From positions 285,001 to 349,000 of the forward strand of contig CALYLW010000428.1 in assembly GCA_944989445.1 (NCBI GenBank): a DNA stretch of 64,000 nucleotides, given 5' to 3'. The notes under the pieces were generated by a model. The model saw only the letters and a list, made by a program, of their open reading frames with translations, was not told where the DNA came from and searched no databases. Within the stretch, counting starts at the first letter, position 1. Each line of letters opens with the position of its first letter. Below are positions 58,419 to 64,000 of this stretch, in pieces. Position numbers and translations under genes: made by a program. Source of the DNA: Ampullaceana balthica (lineage: Eukaryota; Mollusca; Gastropoda; Lymnaeidae).

Positions 58419-58665
58419 GCCGTGAGCTCAAGAAATATTTTCGACCGATTCAAATAACACCTGGCTCAGACTATTAAACATTGAATAAACCTGTCCTGAC
58501 ATATATTCTATCTGATATGTACATTCCTTGAATTCATTTTATAAAATGAAAAAATAATATTAAAAAAGCCCCCCCTCCTCCCCGCAACCGCTTACATCCC
58601 TTGCCTGTGTCTGCGGGAAGCCAGAAACAATATTTACGGTATGACAATAAAAATCGTCGCTACTG

Positions 58666-58785
58666 CAGTCGGACCTCTCTAAGTCGAACTCAAAGGGACC
58701 CAAAAAAAATCGACTTACGGAGTTTTCGAGTTAGGGAAAAATGGCTTAATAGGTGCAGATTAATCAAGGACAATGTTGATATTGG
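58666..58785 (+). mobile_element. pogo/Tigger-like MITE, left part of copy 2
   Basis: CAGTCGGACCTCTCTAAGTC and inner actcaaagggaccc as at 27051-27513. Homology fades after about 58785. Confidence 0.7.
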
Positions 58786-59574
58786 TAACAGTAGAGAAAG
58801 ATCTGCATCCAGCAAGGGATTTATGTGTAGTGTATGGGCATAGTTGCCATTTCTCTCTCTGGCATGGCTGCTATCTGTTAATACTTTATTTCTCTGCGAC
58901 AAAATGTTGGACCCCCCCCCCACACCCCGACATTTAAAACACACGCACCACACACACCACACCGAACTTATCTTCCCCTTCAAGTTCGCCTCTTATGACA
59001 TCATTTGTTGACGTCATGTCGCTTCAGCTCACACCTTGAAACAAGATCTACGACAGGTAACATTCGTCATCAGTTAGGCATCCGTATTTCACATTCGTCA
59101 ATAAACAATTTTATGTAAGACCGTCACACACACACAGACAAACACAGACATACACTCACGGACACATGACATACATACACCCACACACACACAAGGTGAT
59201 CTGAATGTGTGGTCCAACTGACTGATGACTCGCAAAGCCCGCCCCAAGGCGAGGGATGTCAACAGTCTCGTGGTGTCTTTTTTTAAAAAAATCGTAATCT
59301 CTTTTAAGTCGTGCATGGCCTGGTGAGAGACGAAACAATGTTCAAAAACATACGTGGAGTGTGGTGGGGGTCACATATTTAGGGATTTTTGGGCAGTAGT
59401 CGTAACTTTTAAAAAAAAATATATATAAAACAAACAAAATGTTTTTACACCTTAATATATAACAATTGTAAATGATTAAAGAACACTCCTAGGACAGTGT
59501 TTATAGAATCTACATTTGAGATCCGACATTACTTTTAAGTCCTTGCGACTTCTATTTTTAACAAAAATACCACA
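58786..59574. other. No gene recognised
   Basis: Contains CA-rich tracts at 58938-58970 and 59125-59195. Confidence 0.45.
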
Positions 59575-60020
59575 CAAAAGTTTTGATAAAACATTGACAA
59601 CTTTTGACAACAAACATACGCAACTTTTGATAAAACATTCACAACTTCTGATAGCACAGCTTTTGATAAAACATACACAACTTCTGATAGAACATACGCA
59701 ACTTTTGATAAAATATACGCAACTTTTGATAGAACATACGCAACTTTTGATAAAACATACGCAACTTTTGATCAAACATACGCAACTTTTGATAGAACAT
59801 ACGCAACTTTTGACATAAAACATACGCAACTTTTGATAAAACATTGACAACTTTTGACAACAAACATACCCAACTTCTAATAAAACATACGCAACTTTTG
59901 ACATAAAACATACGCAAATTTTGATAAAACATACGCAACTTTTGATAAAACATGCGCAACTTTTGATAAAACATTGACAACTTTTGACAACAAACATACC
60001 CAACTTTTGATAAAACATAC
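59575..60020. repeat. 21-bp tandem array, about 20 copies with 3-bp indels
   Basis: Unit aaaacatacgcaacttttgat, with variants cattgacaacttttgacaac and an extra cat. Open minus-strand frames (MFYQKLR repeats) follow from a 21-bp period and are not a gene. Confidence 0.95.
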
Positions 60021-61431
60021 GTGTTCTCTAGTTCCCATCAAACTGTCAAGTGTTTCTGCTCCCGTCCCTAAATTGGGAAAATACGATTCATACAAATGTA
60101 CAACTATTATCGTTTTTTGAGGACGTGTGAGTGTGAGTTGAAGCAACGAGGGTGTTGGCGGGCCGTGGTAAGGGAGTGCACCGAGTGATCTAGTGGCTGG
60201 CCCTTGGGATAAGTGACATCCACTCGTGTGGAGTGTGGGGGGGGGATCGGTTCCCCAGTGTGGACTGCGAGTGCGGAGCAGGTCAGAAATCCGGAGTAAG
60301 ATCAAGTGGTTTTCAATTCAAAAATAGAATTTTAGTGGCGAATTATTGGCAGCTATTTAACAGGTGTACACCTTTCTCCCTTTACTCCTTCCCTGAAAGT
60401 TGGAAATGTTAAATGTTCTGGTTTGTAAGAAATTGTCTTTCACTTCAGTTTTTTCTTCTTGTTTTGTCAATCTGTAAACGCAATGCATACTTACAATATT
60501 AATCCGTTTACCTCTTAAATTAGCGCTATTTTTTTTTAAAATTGACATCGGCATGTAAATTTTGTGTGTTTTTTTTTGTTTTACTGTTGGAAATAGCAAA
60601 TGGCGAGTGGCGCTGTAAAATTACAACGGGGGAAGTGGATGTTATTTTATGATGCTTGTTTCAATGTTGAGATAGTCTGCAGACAGGAGACATTAGCGGG
60701 TTTTTTTTTAACCGTATGAAGCTATAAACTGGCAGTGGTAAACCACAGATGTCAAAGGTTAAAGTTTGTAAGCTAACAAGGGCTGTGCTGTATTATTAGT
60801 TGGTATAATGCGTGATCATCGTAGCAAATCCGGGTTATGTAACCGATGGCTTTAACAAATATTGACTCATGTGATAAAATAAGAGCACAGCCACATACGC
60901 CACGCGCATGTGATGTTGACTTTTGCGGAATAATTTGTCGCTCCGAAAAATTCAATTCAAAGAATATAATAATTCCTGTCAGAGGAAAGTCTGTCTGGAG
61001 GTATGGGGAATTCTGTCAATGTTCGCAGAAGTATATGTCATTGTTCTGGGAAGTCTGTCTGCGTTAAATCTGTCAATGATCGACCTTTGTTTGGATTTAC
61101 TTTTTATTCTTATATAATCCAAATCTTAAAACTTTGCGCAAAGTCTCTCTTTAATCACATATCCTGCTACGCCGGGCGTTGTGTTGTATTAAAATCCAAC
61201 TGCGTGCTTGAATCTTATGGGCAACCGGACATAGCTAGCTATTATGGGTTACAACTGACTGCTCGCCATGCTCCTACTTCCAAGAAATTTGATAACAGTG
61301 GGTGACATAATCGTATGTCTTGGCGCACTCTGTGTACCTCTCACCCTCAGCTCTTCCGCAATCTTAATTGCACTCTGTTATCCTCCAAATGACAGCTAAA
61401 TGATCTACTGTGGACTTGTCTTTCTCCGGCG
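60021..61431. other. No gene recognised
   Basis: Short ORFs with no family match. Confidence 0.45.
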
Positions 61432-61633
61432 CAGAGGCGTCCCTATTGGGGTGCGGGAGGTGCGGACCGCACCGGTGGTCACCATCACAAGGGGTGACAC
61501 CAAAGTGGAATATTCTGTATGCTCACGTCACTCGTATTTGGCACCGGCAAACTCGGGGAGAGGTCTATGGGGGTAAGTCGTGAGGGGGGGTGACACCATG
61601 AGCTATACCACAACAACCGCAGTGACGCCTCTG
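61432..61633 (+). mobile_element. hAT-like MITE family C, copy
   Basis: 202 bp, CAGAGGCGTCCCT to GTGACGCCTCTG, flanks ctccggcg and ctccgacg (7 of 8). Confidence 0.9.
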
Positions 61634-63356
61634 CTCCGACGAGACTCGTCTCCAATCACAACTGGCCCGTACCTCGTCCTTTTCACACCCCTGCGATCTC
61701 ACGGCAACTGGGTAACAAACGCGCTTAATTCTTCAAGGTGCGGTGGGGGCTTTCAGTTTCAGTATAGCTATTTCGCTGCACGGTTTACTTTGCCATCGCT
61801 AACCGAATACATCATCATCCCTACCCGAACTTAATTAGCGTCGCTACCCAAAGAACTAAGCAAGGTGATATCGAAATATATATTAATTAGCACGCTGACC
61901 AAATAAAAAAAAAGCCGTGTCGTAAGGCGAGTGAAGGCAAGACGGGTCATCGGAAACCTCTTCGGGCGATTCTGTCCCTCCCTTGTCGTCCACGGTTTGC
62001 ACGCGTCAATTAAATGTCTTGGCGTGTCAAGGATTTTCGTGTCCACGGAGCGGGGGCCTTTAAAACCAACAAACCGTGCTGACAAAATAGACGCGATCGA
62101 TTTTCGAAGAACTCTTGAAATCGGTCGTTGTTGAGATCGATATCAAAATACGCAATCACACTGGTTGCCAGAGACATGTGATTTCTATTGATCTCAGACA
62201 CTTCATTATGTCATATAACTTTTTTTTTAAATTCTTTTATTCTGGCATTCTAAGATCAAAGCCCCACACCCCCACCTGCCACAGTTGTCAGAACTATTTT
62301 TGTGTTGGAAAATATAACTTTGGTTTATGGTGCTGCATATCACGCCAAATAACGCAAACGTCATTTTCCCCCCTCCTGACACGTCAATTGATTTAAAATA
62401 AAAATAATAATTATCAAGTATTCACCAACAAAGCTTACGGCCGTGACTTAATTGGTTGTAGCCACTGTTGAACGAATCGTTAGCCCCCGATCTCACAATG
62501 TTTAAATCGACACTATGAGTGTTAGACAATATTGGGTTGTTCGGACCAGAACACCAATGGAGGCGCCACAGTTATTTACATCTCAGCATTTGTTTGAGCC
62601 TTCAAAACGTCAGCATGTATTATTTTGAATGTGCGATCAAAGAATGGGAGAGGAATTTATCACCGAAAAATATTTAAGTAAGATTGTATTATATATTTTA
62701 CATTATTATTATTCGTATGAATCTGAGCTGACATTCTGGTTATAGATATTTTTCCTTGGAATATTTCAATGCACATGGTTGAACTGAAAGGGTTAAAGGT
62801 TGTATGATTTATGGCTAGCGGCCGTTTGAATAATCGTTAGGATTTGTTTAAATTATGGACGGGGGTCGTTTTATTAAATTATGTTTAGGGGTCGTTGGGA
62901 TTGAGGGTAGGATTTGTTTAAATTATGGATGGGATCCTTTAATTGATTTACGCCTAGGTGTCGTTTGATTTATGGTTAGGGGTCATTTAAAATCTCGGAT
63001 TCTATACAAGTCCGGAAAAAAAACGTGCACCTGACACCACTTGCAGAGTCGGCCAACCTCATGGAATTCGCCAAGAAAATCCGACCCTTGATGTTATATC
63101 CCCCCCACCCCCACCCCCACCCCACACACACTTTCTTTTCCATGATTACCAACATGAAGTCTTGAGTGTTCATTGAGTATTATTGGAAATGGTTTCCAAG
63201 ATTTACACCAAGTGCCACCAGTGTCGTGTGTCCAAGTATTCGTTGGCCAAGAGCCATGAACTTTAAGCGTAAACTGTTTGTAAAATCTAAAAAGTTAAGA
63301 AAATTTGTTCAGACCTTGTTGTTCAAATAAAACGAATACTTATTTTTGTATAACAG
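61634..63356. other. No gene recognised
   Basis: Includes a diverged duplication at 62840-62975 (aggatttgtttaaattatgg twice). Confidence 0.45.
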
Positions 63357-63454
63357 AAATTGACGCACTTTTATCAAATAAAATAAATCTACGTGTGCAG
63401 TTGTCAGGTTTTGACCTTGACGTCCAATTGCGTCGGCATGGCCACACTCCAAGA
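63357..63454 (+). CDS. Candidate internal exon, family unknown
   Basis: Acceptor tgtataacag|aaa and a consensus donor aga|gtaagt bracket 98 bases with one open frame: IDALLSNKINLRV, then QLSGFDLD. It needs an incoming phase-1 exon and leaves in phase 0. The peptide is not recognised. The phase fits the weak exon candidate at 48646-48736 but not the PAF-AH exon directly. Confidence 0.25.
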
Positions 63455-63711
63455 GTAAGTCAGAAAAAGTTAGTTCCGCCTTCAAATACGCATAGCTCTT
63501 TTATTTATTATAAACTATAAACAAATCTTAAGTAGAGGTGTTGTTGTTTTTTTTTGTTGGATTAATTCCCCACCCCACCCCCACCCCTTTTTATTACACG
63601 CTTTTATTTAAGTCACAATGTTTGTATGTTGTATCCATCCTTCCTTCAAAACTTGAAACGTAAAATTATACCACTTCTGATGGTCCTAGAGATCTAATTT
63701 TTTTTACCACA

Positions 63712-63830
63712 GATAGATCTTGGATGACAATGCATTGTATCAAAATTTCAGATCGATCGAATGTACCGTATTGAAATTATTGCATTTTTAGTTTATCTAT
63801 AGTCTATATATAAGCATCGGTACCCGTCTG
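63712..63830 (+). repeat. Family A fragment
   Basis: 'caatgcattgtatcaaaatt' and tcagatcgatcgaatgtaccg, as at 43695-43740. Confidence 0.7.
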
Positions 63831-64000
63831 CTTTGTTGACATCCATGTCTTCACCACGTGAACACAACACCGTGGTATAAAACGTTGGGAGGGCGCTTAT
63901 GAGGTGTTTGGTATAAGAAAATAGTGGTAAAAAAGATGTGTGGGCTTCAGACGTGAATTTTAAAGAGTTTTTATTATAAGTTTTAAAAAATAGCTGTAAA

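Noticed and set aside
59476..60305. 180- and 142-codon minus-strand frames rich in MFYQKLR or KSCVCFI
   Set aside because: A 21-bp period is a multiple of three and keeps all frames open; no start context or splice logic.

Overview
The window is nuclear DNA of an invertebrate animal. It is AT-rich, its genes are split by GT-AG introns, and more of it is transposon-derived than genic. The gene content (ABHD13, a Pinocchio-like cysteine-rich protein, a platelet-activating-factor acetylhydrolase exon), together with many LINE relics, hAT and Harbinger MITEs and minisatellites, suggests a lophotrochozoan, most likely a gastropod mollusc. The species assignment is inference; no rRNA, mitochondrial or clade-specific marker is present.

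Layout. 0-13 kb is a repeat field: LINE tails, a 40-bp satellite (746-2062), a 59-63-bp minisatellite, Helitron-like 3' ends, about 500-bp dispersed repeats and hAT MITEs. 13.7-31 kb is the genic core and is comparatively poor in transposons. ABHD13 runs on the + strand in six exons (13787-16896), and a four-exon Pinocchio-like gene runs on the - strand (29513-26694). The two genes converge, and the AT-rich space between them looks like two long abutting 3' UTRs. Only two hAT MITEs and one pogo-like MITE were recognised in this core. 31.9-41 kb is layered transposons: a LINE split by a Harbinger-like element that itself carries hAT MITEs, a second copy of the same LINE with an in-frame 12-bp repeat expansion, and several hAT elements with intact 8-bp target duplications. 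At 41561-41953 lies the first coding exon of a PAF acetylhydrolase; its later exons were not found. 42-64 kb is again repeat-dominated: homogeneous 41-, 23- and 21-bp arrays, a TIR element carrying a zinc-knuckle ORF split by a hAT MITE, a LINE RNase H fragment between hAT ends, and further hAT, Harbinger and pogo-like copies.

How it fits together. ABHD13 (a membrane-anchored serine hydrolase) and PAF-AH (a phospholipase A2-type serine hydrolase) are unrelated in pathway as far as the sequence shows, and no operon or co-regulation is evident. The most informative content is the transposon stratigraphy. At least ten hAT-type families can be told apart by their terminal repeats, about ten copies keep perfect 8-bp duplications, and in one case an empty paralogous site in the same window proves the insertion. 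The hAT family with TAGGGCTG ends still carries pieces of its transposase (a BED finger and a C-terminal dimerisation region), which shows how its short copies arose.
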